Notes: a model not told the origin generated them from the letters alone. A DNA stretch of 64,000 bases from Chitinophagaceae bacterium (GCA_019638595.1 JAHBTJ010000004.1:186001-250000); one strand, 5' to 3'. Counted from the first letter of the stretch, positions 9,141-17,552 are shown. Program-made: numbers and translations.

Positions 9141-9464
9141 ATGGATTTACGTAGAGATGTTTTCCAGGCAATAGCCGACCCCACCCGCAGGGCCATCCTC
9201 ACATTGCTAGCCGCTCATGCCATGACGCCCGGTGCTATTGCCGCTAATTTTGACTCATCCAGGCAAACCATTTCCAAACATATCCAAATACTCACCGAGT
9301 GCGGGCTGCTGAAGCAGGAGCAAAACGGGAGGGAAAATTATTATCATTTCAATCCTAAAAAAATGAAAGAGATCGCAGACTTTATTGAACCTTTCCGCAA
9401 TATGTGGGACGACAGGTTTAACAGGCTGGAAGCTGTAATGAAGCATTATAAAACAAAAAAATAA
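9141..9464 (+). CDS. ArsR-family winged-helix transcriptional regulator
   Basis: Small dimeric repressor, 107 residues, beginning [15 protein letters not shown], the signature opening of ArsR/SmtB regulators. The recognition helix is [13 protein letters not shown] at about residues 38-50, followed by the wing [17 protein letters not shown]. There are no ELCV(C)D-type or other Cys metal-binding motifs, so it is probably not a metal sensor. It belongs to the subgroup that travels with SRPBCC and DoxX genes, which follow here 6 and then 5 bases downstream. Two palindromic repeats over its promoter suggest autoregulation. Confidence 0.9.
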   Translation: MDLRRDVFQAIADPTRRAILTLLAAHAMTPGAIAANFDSSRQTISKHIQILTECGLLKQEQNGRENYYHFNPKKMKEIADFIEPFRNMWDDRFNRLEAVMKHYKTKK

Positions 9465-9470
9465 AGCATC

Positions 9471-9938
9471 ATGGAACGAAAAACAAAAGTGCATGCTGAA
9501 GATGGTAAGCAGGATATACTGATCACCAGGGAATTTGAGCTGCCGGTTGAATTATTATTTAAAGCGTACACCAATCCTGATATTATTACACAGTGGATGG
9601 GCACGAAAGTATTGAAGCTGGAAAGCAGGCGACATGGCGGCTATGAATTTGAAACAGCCGACCCGCAGGGAAACATATTGTTTAAAGCGCATGGAACCAT
9701 TCACGATCTCATTCCCGGTAAAAAAATCATACGCACTTTTGAAATGGCAAATGCCGGCTTCGATGCGCAGATCGAGTTCCTGGAGTTTGAATCACTTATG
9801 CCTGGTACAAGCAAACTAACCATCCAAATGATCTTTCGTTCGCCTGAGCTAAGAGATGCACAATTGAAGCTTCCTTTTGCGTATGGTATCAATATGGCAC
9901 ACGACAGGCTGCAGCAAATTGCAAACCAATTAAAATAA
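9471..9938 (+). CDS. SRPBCC (AHSA1-like) domain protein
   Basis: A 155-residue START/Bet v1-like fold protein of the activator-of-Hsp90-ATPase (AHSA1) group. It has the hallmark opening ITREFELPVELLFKAYTNPDIITQWMG and the later ITIQM-type strand and C-terminal helix. These domains bind hydrophobic ligands in a cavity; many are uncharacterised. Its tight coupling to an upstream ArsR regulator and a downstream DoxX gene is a common conserved triad. The ligand is unknown, and calling it a chaperone co-factor would be over-reading. Confidence 0.85.
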   Translation: MERKTKVHAEDGKQDILITREFELPVELLFKAYTNPDIITQWMGTKVLKLESRRHGGYEFETADPQGNILFKAHGTIHDLIPGKKIIRTFEMANAGFDAQIEFLEFESLMPGTSKLTIQMIFRSPELRDAQLKLPFAYGINMAHDRLQQIANQLK

Positions 9939-9943
9939 CGGGT

Positions 9944-10324
9944 ATGAACAAACGAAATAAGATCATTTATTGGATCGCCACCGCCTGGCTGGCACTGGGA
10001 ATGACTTCAACAGGTATTGTACAATTAATAAAAATGAAGGAAGAAGCAGATATGATGAACCACTTAGGCTACCCGCTTTATTTCCTCACCATCCTGGGTG
10101 CCTGGAAAATATTGGGTGTTATAGCCGTGCTGATCCCAAAGTTCCCGTTACTTAAGGAATGGGGGTATGCCGGTTTTTTCTTTGCTATGTCAGGAGCAAT
10201 ATTTTCACATGCTGCAGTTAGAGACAGTGGTAAGGATTTTTTTGGCCCGGTATTGTTGATCGTTCTTACGGTAGTATCCTGGTATTTCAGGCCTGCGGAT
10301 AGAAAAATGCCTTCAGTTGTATGA
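9944..10324 (+). CDS. DoxX-like integral membrane protein
   Basis: A 126-residue protein with four predicted membrane helices (about residues 8-27, 45-66, 70-91 and 98-116) and no signal peptide, matching the DoxX/DoxD-like fold. It is the third gene of the ArsR-SRPBCC-DoxX operon, 5 bases after the previous stop. DoxX-like proteins have been linked to redox and thiol homeostasis in other bacteria, but no catalytic motif is visible here and the role is open. Confidence 0.8.
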   Translation: MNKRNKIIYWIATAWLALGMTSTGIVQLIKMKEEADMMNHLGYPLYFLTILGAWKILGVIAVLIPKFPLLKEWGYAGFFFAMSGAIFSHAAVRDSGKDFFGPVLLIVLTVVSWYFRPADRKMPSVV

Positions 10325-10370
10325 TCATTTTGGTTAATTTAATATTGATAATATACAACAATTAACACAT

Positions 10371-10952
10371 ATGAATCCTAAAGTAGATTTTTATTTTGAA
10401 GACAATGAAAGATGGCAGAAAGAGATCAGGCAGATGAGAGTCATTGCGCTTGATTGCGGGCTTGATGAAGTATTGAAATGGGGCTGCCCCTGTTACCGGC
10501 ACAACGGCGCAAATGTTGTTTTGATACATGTATTTAAAGAATACTGCGCTTTCCTGTTTTTTAAAGGCGCCCTGCTGAAAGATGCAGAAGGCATTTTGAT
10601 ACAACAAACTAAAAACGTGCAATCTGCCCGGCATATCCGTTTTACAGATGTAAAAGAAATTACGAAACAGAAAAAAAGCCTGAAAGCATACATCTATGAA
10701 GCCATTGAAGTAGAAAAAGCAGGACTGAAAGTAAAGCTTAAGGATACTGCTGACTACGAAGTTCCGGAAGCATTTCAAAAAAAGCTACATGAAAATACAG
10801 CATTAAAAAAAGCATTCGGGGCACTAACTCCCGGAAGGCAAAGAGCCTATCTTTTTTATTTTGCCCAACCCAAACAATCCAAAACGCGTGAAGCAAGGAT
10901 CGAAAAATCAATACAAAAAATTATGGATGGTAAGGGGTTAAACGATTCATAA
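10371..10952 (+). CDS. YdeI/OmdA family protein (DUF1801 + OmdA)
   Basis: A 193-residue soluble protein. The N-terminal two thirds match the DUF1801 (YdhG-like) fold, including LKWGCPCYRHNG near residues 37-48 and CAFLFFKGALLKD near 62-74. The C-terminal part (about 130-190) is the OmdA/YdeI helical motif, with the conserved LTPGRQRAYLFYFAQPKQSKTREARI pattern read in parts. YdeI-like proteins are tied to stress and antimicrobial-peptide resistance in Salmonella and Bacillus, without a known biochemical mechanism. It lies 46 bases after the DoxX gene and may be an extra cistron of that operon. Confidence 0.82.
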   Translation: MNPKVDFYFEDNERWQKEIRQMRVIALDCGLDEVLKWGCPCYRHNGANVVLIHVFKEYCAFLFFKGALLKDAEGILIQQTKNVQSARHIRFTDVKEITKQKKSLKAYIYEAIEVEKAGLKVKLKDTADYEVPEAFQKKLHENTALKKAFGALTPGRQRAYLFYFAQPKQSKTREARIEKSIQKIMDGKGLNDS

Positions 10953-11045
10953 ATTCAATAAATTTATACAAGCAACACTGCATGATATGCAACGTTCTGC
11001 TGCGCTTCTCTGCTGGATAAAATACTATTATAACAACACACTACT

Positions 11046-11909
11046 ATGACGAGCAACAAACCTGCTTTCAAACCGGCACTGATCTTTTTAGCGCTTGTGT
11101 TTGCGTTAAGCACTATTTTCTATTCGCTGATCATTCACACAGGGAAATTAGGAAGCGGTTTTGGCATGTATGTTACCGGGTTGATGTGGTGCCCGGGTAT
11201 TGCAGCTTTGCTTACCTGCCGAATACTAAACAGGAAGATCTCTACACTGGGATGGCGTTGGGGTAAAACGGGATACCAGTTGCAAAGCTACCTGGTTCCT
11301 GCGCTATATGCGCTTATAGCGTATCTTGTTATATGGATAGCCGGCTGGGGAGGATTCTATAATAAAGAATTTATATCCCAGGTAGCCGGCTCATTCGGTT
11401 TAAAATCGTTGCCTGATGGAATTGTAATAATTTGCTACACTATTTTGATGGGCATTTTTGGCATGGCAGCAAGTATTGCTACCGCACTTGGTGAAGAAAT
11501 AGGATGGCGGGGTTTTCTTGTTCCGGAATTATTCAAATCGCTTGGTTATACCAAAACATCATTCATTACAGGCCTGGTATGGTCGCTATGGCACTACCCG
11601 ATTCTTTTATTTGCTGATTATAACAGCGGCACCCCGGCCTGGTACGGGCTTACCTGCTTTACCATAATGGTGATCAGCATCAGCTTTATCTTCTCGTGGT
11701 TCCGGATAAAATCAGGAAGCTTATGGACAGGTGCTATACTTCATGCAAGTCATAATTTATTCATACAATCCATTTTTACCCCCATTACCAGCGATACAGG
11801 CAATACCAAATATTATATAGACGAATTTGGAGCGGTATTACCAATTGTTGCACTTTGCTTTGCTGTTTATTTCTGGAGTAAAAGATCAAGTCTATCTTTG
11901 CAATCATGA
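11046..11909 (+). CDS. CPBP family intramembrane glutamic endopeptidase
   Basis: Multi-spanning membrane protein, 287 residues, about eight helices. The CPBP (Abi/Rce1) motifs are all present: GEEIGWRGF at about residues 149-157 (the EExxxR motif), SLWHYPILL near 181 (FxxxH-type), and ILHASHNLF near 231 (HxxxN/B). Rce1-like members cut membrane-associated substrates using the Glu and His residues. In bacteria some give self-immunity to peptides, but nothing here points to a bacteriocin. The stop overlaps the start of the glutathione peroxidase gene by 4 bases (ATGA). Confidence 0.88.
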   Translation: MTSNKPAFKPALIFLALVFALSTIFYSLIIHTGKLGSGFGMYVTGLMWCPGIAALLTCRILNRKISTLGWRWGKTGYQLQSYLVPALYALIAYLVIWIAGWGGFYNKEFISQVAGSFGLKSLPDGIVIICYTILMGIFGMAASIATALGEEIGWRGFLVPELFKSLGYTKTSFITGLVWSLWHYPILLFADYNSGTPAWYGLTCFTIMVISISFIFSWFRIKSGSLWTGAILHASHNLFIQSIFTPITSDTGNTKYYIDEFGAVLPIVALCFAVYFWSKRSSLSLQS

Positions 11910-12394
11910 ACAAAGCTTTTTATCAACTGGAAGCCAGGACGCCCCAGGGCAAATCAATTCCTTTTGCTGATTTTGAGGGAAAGGTTGTTTTAATTGTAAA
12001 CACCGCCACCAAATGCGGACTTGCGTCACAGTTCGGAGGCCTGGAAAATTTGTATCAGCGGTACAAAAACGAAGGTCTTGTAGTGTTAGGGTTCCCCTGC
12101 GACCAGTTTGCAGGACAGGAACCTGAAACCAATGAAACAGTAGAACAGGCATGCAAGATCAATCACGGAGTAACTTTTCCACTCACAGAAAAATGTAACG
12201 TTAACGGAAAAGATACGCACCCCGCGTTTAAATACCTCAAAAATAAGCTCGGCGGTTTTTTCGGCAGCAGGATCAAATGGAACTTTACCAAGTTCCTTAT
12301 TGACCGTGAAGGCAATCCTTACAAAAGGTATGCACCTGTAAAATCACCGGCTTCTTTAGAAAAGGATATTGAAAAGTTGCTTACAATGAAATGA
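11906..12394 (+). CDS. Glutathione peroxidase (BsaA/GPx family, Cys type)
   Basis: A 162-residue thiol peroxidase with the complete signature set: NTATKCGLASQ with the peroxidatic Cys at about residue 36, FPCDQFAGQEP at about 70-80, and WNFTKFLID at about 128-136. The tetrad residues Cys, Gln, Trp and Asn are all present. Cys replaces the selenocysteine of animal enzymes, and most bacterial homologues use thioredoxin rather than glutathione. There is no signal peptide, so it is cytoplasmic. It is translationally coupled to the CPBP protease gene. Confidence 0.93.
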   Translation: MNKAFYQLEARTPQGKSIPFADFEGKVVLIVNTATKCGLASQFGGLENLYQRYKNEGLVVLGFPCDQFAGQEPETNETVEQACKINHGVTFPLTEKCNVNGKDTHPAFKYLKNKLGGFFGSRIKWNFTKFLIDREGNPYKRYAPVKSPASLEKDIEKLLTMK

Positions 12395-12454
12395 TTTTAA
12401 CGCGGTGATCGCAGCGATACGAATACGGCGCCATGGAAACTAAACAGGTACAAC

Positions 12455-13018
12455 ATGAAACCAAAAAACAAACTCAACCCTTCGCAGGCTGAAGCATTAC
12501 TAAACATATTACAGGTTCGTTTTGAAAAAAACAAAAACCGCCATAAAAGTATTGAATGGAAGAAAGTACAGGCAAGGCTGGAGGCTGATCCGGGAAAGTT
12601 ATGGACGCTGAATGAAATGGAGATGACCGGCGGCGAACCCGATATTGTTGGTTTTGATAAGAAGACGGGCGAATATATTTTCTATGATTGTGTTGCAGAA
12701 ACGCCCGGGGGTCGCAGAAGCATATGCTATGATCCCGAAGCGCTGGCATCACGAAAAGAACACAAGCCAGCACACAGCGCTATTGGCATGGCAGCCGAAA
12801 TGGGCATTGATGTTTTAACCGAAGTACAATACCGGGAATTGCAGCAACTCGGCGCATTTGATCTGAAAACTTCAAGCTGGGTGCTTACCCCCTCTCCTAT
12901 CCGTAAGCTTGGCGGCGCGTTGTTTTGTGATAGACGCTACGATACTGTATTTACATACCACAACGGCGCAGAGTCATATTATGGTGTGAGAGGATTCAGG
13001 GGAATGCTGAAAGTATGA
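12455..13018 (+). CDS. DUF4256 domain-containing protein
   Basis: A 187-residue soluble protein that fits DUF4256 over its full length. Conserved stretches are WTLNEMEMTGGEPDIVGFD near residues 47-65, YIFYDCVAETPGGRR near 72-86, and a C-terminal YGVRGFRG near 177-184. The family is widespread and uncharacterised. No catalytic motif can be named. It stands alone with 60 bases upstream and 41 downstream. Confidence 0.8.
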   Translation: MKPKNKLNPSQAEALLNILQVRFEKNKNRHKSIEWKKVQARLEADPGKLWTLNEMEMTGGEPDIVGFDKKTGEYIFYDCVAETPGGRRSICYDPEALASRKEHKPAHSAIGMAAEMGIDVLTEVQYRELQQLGAFDLKTSSWVLTPSPIRKLGGALFCDRRYDTVFTYHNGAESYYGVRGFRGMLKV

Positions 13019-13059
13019 GCAAGATCATTCGCATAAGGCTTACGTAAAATAATTATGGT

Positions 13060-13536
13060 ATGATCATCAAAACCAATGCGGCAAGGATACTGGATAAGCT
13101 GAACATTCCCTATGAACTCAGGACCTATGAAGTAGATATGGATGAGCACCAAAGTGCGGTTGATGTAGCCAAAGCTATTGGTATAGCTCCCGAAAAAATA
13201 TACAAAACGCTTGTGCTGAAAGGGCAACAGGATCCTTATATAGTGGCGGTTATTCCCGGCAATGCTAATCTTGACCTCAAGAAAGTTGCCAAAGCTTCCG
13301 GTAATAAAAATTGTGAAATGCTCCCGATGAAAGACCTGCAACACGTAACAGGATATATCCGTGGCGGTTGCTCACCCATTGGAATGAAAAAACAATTTCC
13401 CACCTATGTGGAAGAATTGTCGTTCCTGGAAGATAATATCGTTATCAGCGCCGGTAAACGGGGATTGCAGATTGTTATTGACCCGCGTAACCTGGCAAAA
13501 GTCATGGACATGGTATTCGCTGATTTAATACAATAG
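13060..13536 (+). CDS. ybaK: Cys-tRNA(Pro)/Cys-tRNA(Cys) deacylase YbaK
   Basis: A 158-residue trans-editing enzyme that hydrolyses Cys-tRNA(Pro) mischarged by prolyl-tRNA synthetase. Family hallmarks are TNAARILDKLNIPYELRTYE at residues 4-23, KTLVLKG at about 48-54 with the catalytic Lys, VIPGNANLDLKKVAKA at about 66-81, and the GYIRGGCSPIGMKK motif at about 102-115. Length is normal. An alternative ATG lies 6 bases upstream (13054) but is not in frame. It is probably constitutive housekeeping. Confidence 0.92.
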   Translation: MIIKTNAARILDKLNIPYELRTYEVDMDEHQSAVDVAKAIGIAPEKIYKTLVLKGQQDPYIVAVIPGNANLDLKKVAKASGNKNCEMLPMKDLQHVTGYIRGGCSPIGMKKQFPTYVEELSFLEDNIVISAGKRGLQIVIDPRNLAKVMDMVFADLIQ

Positions 13537-13607
13537 TTGTAGGCGGATTTTTTGTACAATATTAAACGAATAGACAAAGCGGCAGATTGCCCGGAATTAC
13601 AGCCGGG

Positions 13608-14198
13608 TTATTTTCCTTTTGCCAGGAACCCGGCTAAAGCCTTTGCCGCGCTGGTATAACACTTGGCAATCCTTCCGCCGGTATCGTAGCCCGAACCTAT
13701 AGAAGCCTTACCACGGGCTTCGGTAATGGCTACCTTCGCCAGTATCTTACTCTTATCGTCAGTATTTACAATATATGCTTCCGCGTTAATATAGGCGCTC
13801 CGTTTAACAGGACCGGCATGGAACCCCGGCTCCGTAAACACAGTATGGAAAATAATAGTATAAGGCGCTTTGTCGTCTAATATAAAGCCGCTTTCGCTAA
13901 AAGACACCATAAAGGCAGGCTCATGCTTTTCCTTTTTGTCGTTCTTCCAGTTCTCTGCCCATTTGTCTCCCCTGCCGGCTTCTTTTTTATTGAACTCCTC
14001 AATATTACGATCCATATATTCCTGCTCGTTACTAAATGAGCCTATACGCATATTGTCGTAAGAAAACTCTACATTCACCAGTTTGTTCTTGCTAAAAACG
14101 GGTAAGGTACCTTCTATAAGTCGTACCTTCTGTCCGTAGATATTGACTGCACCCAGTATTGCCGGGATCAAAAAAAACAGAAAGCTGATCTTTTTCAT
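13608..14198 (-). CDS. Secreted hypothetical protein
   Basis: About 196 residues. The start at 14198 (MKKISFLFFLIPAILG) is chosen because it gives a clean signal peptide ending near NIYGQ; an upstream extension would bury it. The mature protein contains a charged stretch (about residues 60-95, rich in Glu, Lys and Asn), then a beta-rich domain with TIIFHTVFTEPGF and AYINAEAYIV, and ends in a helix-rich Ala segment (KCYTSAAKALAGFLAKG). The pattern of a beta sandwich plus final helix resembles Bacteroidota secreted proteins of unknown role. I do not recognise the family. Confidence 0.7.
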   Translation of the reverse strand: MKKISFLFFLIPAILGAVNIYGQKVRLIEGTLPVFSKNKLVNVEFSYDNMRIGSFSNEQEYMDRNIEEFNKKEAGRGDKWAENWKNDKKEKHEPAFMVSFSESGFILDDKAPYTIIFHTVFTEPGFHAGPVKRSAYINAEAYIVNTDDKSKILAKVAITEARGKASIGSGYDTGGRIAKCYTSAAKALAGFLAKGK

Positions 14199-14296
14199 AA
14201 TTAAGGATTTGATGCAACTGTTAAATTGATATATAACGCGTAGTGTTATTGTATATTTCATATAGCACTATTAGGAAAATACAGTTAGAAGAAGGG

Positions 14297-14629
14297 CTAT
14301 TTAGGCAACAACACCTGCCCTTCGAACTCTACACCATCCCACCCTTTAAGCATGAACTGCCGGATATTTTGATGATTGGCAGCACCCGGGTCATCCAATA
14401 CATTTTGATAATGTTCCGCAAACAGCCTGAGTGTATCCTCCTTGCCTAAATTGTTTAACCGGGCATAAAATAATACCCTCGCGCTTCCCTGGTTTTCAGA
14501 TGAATGGTTATACTGGTCTCCATTTTTAAAAGCGGTGGGCATGTGGACATAGTGCTCATCAATATAGGCCAGCAAAGCTGCAAAATCCATTTTACCTGCC
14601 GCCAGTTCTGATAGTACGTTTTTTGTCAT
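14297..14629 (-). CDS. HopJ-type effector-like protein
   Basis: About 110 residues from the ATG at 14629. It matches the small HopJ family: FAALLAYIDEHYVHMPTAFKNGD at the N-terminus (read in parts), SARVLFYARLNNLGKEDTL in the middle and a C-terminal IRQFMLKGWDGVEFEG. The name comes from a Pseudomonas syringae type III effector, but the family is common in free-living marine and soil bacteria that lack type III secretion. There is no such secretion system here, so an effector role is unlikely. It is probably a cytoplasmic protein of unknown function. Confidence 0.75.
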   Translation of the reverse strand: MTKNVLSELAAGKMDFAALLAYIDEHYVHMPTAFKNGDQYNHSSENQGSARVLFYARLNNLGKEDTLRLFAEHYQNVLDDPGAANHQNIRQFMLKGWDGVEFEGQVLLPK

Positions 14630-14814
14630 TGGTTGTTTAGCTTTAATGATCAGGGATGCAAATATCAGCAATAAGTTCCTCTTCGCGTATGCGGGGTACA
14701 ATTGTTTTTGCCTGTCCTGCATTTATCGCAACAACAGCGGCAATCCGCACGTTCTATGATTACACAAAAGAGTTTTTTATGTAAATGTTCACCGGAAAAA
14801 CTAATTTCATAACA

Positions 14815-15606
14815 ATGAAAGCTTTATATAAAACTGCTCACCCTCCTTCATTTGTTCATCCCATTTTTGTTTATATATTTTTTACTATGTCCATTTTTAA
14901 TATACCTGGCTGCTCCAACGGCCACAATATCCTGGAAACTGATTATAAAAATGAAAAAGTGGTAGTACGCAGTATAGAGAAAAAAGGCTTTTCTACCAAC
15001 AGCGTTACTTACAGTGTAAAATTAAGCAGCAGGAAAAAAGTGCCGCTTAACTACGAAACGGTTGATATATATGATCGTCCCTACAGCAATGACATTTTTG
15101 CAAATACGCAGCATTATTTTTTCAGCGACACACCGGTATATAAGAATAAAATAGATTTTGAGCTGAATACCCCGCCTACCATGTTATACCTTTCTCCCGC
15201 AAAGTACAGCAGGGAGGATTTTGAAGCGTATGCAGACTTTTTTAAAAACAAATGGCCGGATATTATCGCCGAAATTAATAAAGACCATACTTACATAAAC
15301 AAACTGATCATCGGCATTGCATATGGAAAGCGGGAAGATTTCGTTCAATATTTTACAGGTGTATACAATAACGACTCTTACTATTTTGATATAAGCGCCG
15401 ATGGCATGATCCTTTTTCACCGGGGTGTACCACCGGATAATACCGGCTTTGAATCGTCGGGCCTTGCAAGCAAAATGCAAATGCCGGGCAAAAGAGTGCT
15501 GCTTTTGGATACAACGGTCTTTACGCCGGAGAAGCTCAAAGATTTTAAAGACAAACAGGGCAAATCAATGGCGGATTATTTTACTATTGAAACCGCAACT
15601 AATTAA
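14815..15606 (+). CDS. Hypothetical lipoprotein
   Basis: About 263 residues from the ATG at 14815. The N-terminus carries a long hydrophobic signal (PIFVYIFFTMSIF) ending in IPGC, an acceptable SpII lipobox, so it is probably an outer-membrane lipoprotein. The rest has alternating beta strands and helices, with DYKNEKVVVRSIEKKG just after the signal and MLYLSPAKYSREDFEAYADFF near the middle (read in parts). I cannot assign a family. It stands alone and has no operon partner. Confidence 0.68.
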   Translation: MKALYKTAHPPSFVHPIFVYIFFTMSIFNIPGCSNGHNILETDYKNEKVVVRSIEKKGFSTNSVTYSVKLSSRKKVPLNYETVDIYDRPYSNDIFANTQHYFFSDTPVYKNKIDFELNTPPTMLYLSPAKYSREDFEAYADFFKNKWPDIIAEINKDHTYINKLIIGIAYGKREDFVQYFTGVYNNDSYYFDISADGMILFHRGVPPDNTGFESSGLASKMQMPGKRVLLLDTTVFTPEKLKDFKDKQGKSMADYFTIETATN

Positions 15607-15794
15607 CAGTGCCTGGTATTAAATATGTTGCCGGATAAGAAAATAACAAAATTTCTATGCCGGTAATCTTCATGCAGTTACTTTACAAAAACAATAACAA
15701 AGGAAGGCAAGACTTTGCGGGAAACCTGGAAATATAAGAATCATTAACGATCAGGCATAGCTCTCTCTGTAGGTTGGGTACCCGTCGTTCCCAT

Positions 15795-16322
15795 CTACGC
15801 TATTTTTTTCTCAGGAAACCGTAGCGGGAATTCATGCTTCCATAATTCTGCCGAAAGAACAGGCTTGTTTACAGGAATAGATTTATTTCTTAAATGCCTT
15901 TTGAAAAGATGCACATAAGGACAATCCTTAAAGTTTGCCAGGAATATTTCTGCAGGCGCCGCGGCGGAACCTCCTAAACCCAGAACAAGGAAAAAGGGGC
16001 GATCGTTATACGTTTTATAGCGTTCTATCTGGTAACTTTTACTAAACCTGAAACTATTCGCTATCAAACTATAACGATATTTACACTCCACAAAAAATTC
16101 AATACCGGTAGCGTTATCGCGAAGAGTAAAATCAGGATAAAGACTGCTTTCCTGGAAATCCTGCTTGTTTTGATGATAGTCGGCGCTGCGACGAATCAAT
16201 GTATACAATTCATTGGGAAACAAATGAGCTATAACAAAATCCTCAAAATCTTGACCTTTACGAAAGCTGTCGGGAATTTCAAACCGATTGTATTCCGGCT
16301 TTGGAGGAATGATTGTTGCCAT
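15795..16322 (-). CDS. Orphan PD-(D/E)XK nuclease-like protein
   Basis: A 175-residue soluble protein. The central segment YPDFTLRDNATGIEFFVECKYR (about residues 62-83, read in parts) places a conserved PD, then 14 residues later ECK. This is the PD-(D/E)XK active-site pattern of the restriction-endonuclease-like fold on a beta hairpin. An upstream Glu in FEDFVIAHLF fits the first active-site acid. There is no DNA-methyltransferase or DNA-binding partner nearby, so it is not an evident restriction system. A DNA-cleaving or repair role is inferred from fold only. Confidence 0.6.
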   Translation of the reverse strand: MATIIPPKPEYNRFEIPDSFRKGQDFEDFVIAHLFPNELYTLIRRSADYHQNKQDFQESSLYPDFTLRDNATGIEFFVECKYRYSLIANSFRFSKSYQIERYKTYNDRPFFLVLGLGGSAAAPAEIFLANFKDCPYVHLFKRHLRNKSIPVNKPVLSAELWKHEFPLRFPEKKIA

Positions 16323-16463
16323 TAGGGTAAGGGATTAGGAACATTATCAAACTGTTTGTTATTTCCGTTATTGCAGTAATCTCTATAGTGGTTCCAATTT
16401 TAACATGAGTCAACAAAAGGCTGCAAGAATTAGCTCAGCGCTATATGCTTATGAAAGAAAGAA

Positions 16464-16490
16464 AAAACCCCGAAAAGGCATTCGGGGTTT
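16464..16490. terminator. Rho-independent terminator overlapping a stop codon
   Basis: Perfect 10-base inverted arms AAACCCCGAA and TTCGGGGTTT around a 6-base loop. On the minus strand the stem is followed by a T-rich run (TTTTTTCTTTC), so it ends transcription of the small gene at 16489-16668. The stem extends into that gene's stop codon (16489-16491). On the plus strand there is no comparable T run. Confidence 0.8.
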
Positions 16491-16668
16491 AGGACGGGGA
16501 ATTATGAGACACTACAGAAACGGCTTTTTTATATAAATATTCTTTCAAATTATCCGGCCCGCCGGCTGCATCCACAAATTTCTTTTCCACAAAAAGCGTG
16601 ATCACCTGTTTTACCAGTTCCGGCGGCAACTTCTTCCGCCCACCTCCTGCTTTCCGCTTCTTTTTCAT
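16489..16668 (-). CDS. Small basic protein, unknown
   Basis: A 59-residue protein starting at the ATG at 16668. It opens with a very basic, Gly-rich stretch (KKKRKAGGGRKKLPPELVK) followed by a helix (QVITLFVEKKF), a DAAGGPDN turn and a last helix (LKEYLYKKAV). The pattern of basic tail plus short helices suggests a nucleic-acid-binding protein, but no known family is clear. A perfect TAnnTTTG box lies directly upstream (16678-16685), which would make the transcript nearly leaderless, and a strong terminator overlaps the stop. The next 120 bases upstream are extremely AT-rich. Confidence 0.55.
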   Translation of the reverse strand: MKKKRKAGGGRKKLPPELVKQVITLFVEKKFVDAAGGPDNLKEYLYKKAVSVVSHNSPS

Positions 16669-16677
16669 ATAATAAAA

Positions 16678-16685
16678 CAAATATA
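16678..16685 (-). promoter_or_regulatory. -7 box of the small basic protein gene
   Basis: On the minus strand this reads TATATTTG, a full match to TAnnTTTG. It ends 9 bases before the ATG at 16668, so the transcript would have almost no leader. No clear TTG -33 element is seen in the AT-rich block further upstream. Confidence 0.45.
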
Positions 16686-16800
16686 AATCTTTAATATTAA
16701 ATATAGAAAATAAATTTATTAAAATAATAAAAATAGTATTTTAATATAGTTAAATAGTACTTTTATTACGACCAACCCTTTAATTATGTTAAAGCGGGTA

Positions 16801-16828
16801 TTGGATAGCAGGGGAAGATTTACATTTG
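16801..16828 (+). promoter_or_regulatory. Promoter of the PHA-system-type gene
   Basis: TTG at 16801-16803, a 17-base spacer, then TACATTTG at 16821-16828, a full match to the Bacteroidota -7 box. The start codon is 22 bases downstream at 16851. Confidence 0.55.
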
Positions 16829-16850
16829 TTATTTCGTTTAATTACAACAT

Positions 16851-17144
16851 ATGAAAATTGAAGTTCCACACCGGCATACAAAAGAAGAAGCGCAACAAAA
16901 AATAAAAGACCTGCTCGGGGGTTTGAAAGAGAAATACAGCGATAAGATCAATAATATTGAGGAAAAATGGGAGGGCGATACCAATAACTTTACACTGGGG
17001 GTTGGCCCGTTTTCCACTTCAGGCAACATACAGGTAAAAGATAAGCAGGTTGATATTGAGCTGTCCATACCCATGTTTGCAGGCATGTTTAAAGACCAGA
17101 TAAAAAAGCTGATTGAAGAGCAGGCCAGGCAGGTGCTGGGATGA
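16851..17144 (+). CDS. Polyhydroxyalkanoic acid system (PHA_gran_rgn) family protein
   Basis: A 97-residue cytoplasmic protein fitting the putative PHA granule regulator family. It starts KIEVPHRHTKEEAQQKIKDLL, which matches the family's H-x(3)-EEA opening; the middle is a beta-sheet part (FTLGVGPFSTSGNI), and it ends in an amphipathic helix (FKDQIKKLIEEQARQVLG). Family members are common in bacteria that make no polyhydroxyalkanoate, and no phaC or phasin is nearby, so the name says little about function. A canonical promoter lies upstream at 16801-16828. Confidence 0.75.
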   Translation: MKIEVPHRHTKEEAQQKIKDLLGGLKEKYSDKINNIEEKWEGDTNNFTLGVGPFSTSGNIQVKDKQVDIELSIPMFAGMFKDQIKKLIEEQARQVLG

Positions 17145-17178
17145 CGGGGCGTGATATTATATTATAACCAAAGGATGT

Positions 17179-17237
17179 CACATTTACATATAATGTGAAG
17201 TGTATATAAGATACTCTTACCCTGTTGTGTAAATGTG
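17179..17237. repeat. Inverted repeat between a small gene and tRNA-Arg
   Basis: CACATTTACA at 17179-17188 and its exact complement TGTAAATGTG at 17228-17237, with 39 bases between. It lies downstream of both the PHA-type gene and the minus-strand tRNA. Too widely spaced for a classic terminator; function unknown. Confidence 0.4.
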
Positions 17238-17303
17238 AAAGCCCATTGCGTGGAGGTGGAAATAACCTGCCCTCCATTTTCAATATTCAGGCAGGTTAAA
17301 TTG

Positions 17304-17377
<74 letters not shown>

Positions 17378-17552
17378 AATAATATTTTATTCTCCATATC
17401 TTTCGCTTTTCATATGGTTAGCGTTAAATCAATACCTGCCGGTTTATCTGCCGCAGGCATGGCGAACAGGTATACAGCTAATAAGCTCCCTGACCTTTTT
17501 GAAGGCTGCAAAGATAATTTTTTTTAGTTTGCAGCCAAACAGTAATGTATCC

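Noticed and set aside
14297-14629. Type III secretion effector role for the HopJ-like protein
   Set aside because: The family is common in bacteria without type III secretion, and no secretion genes are present.
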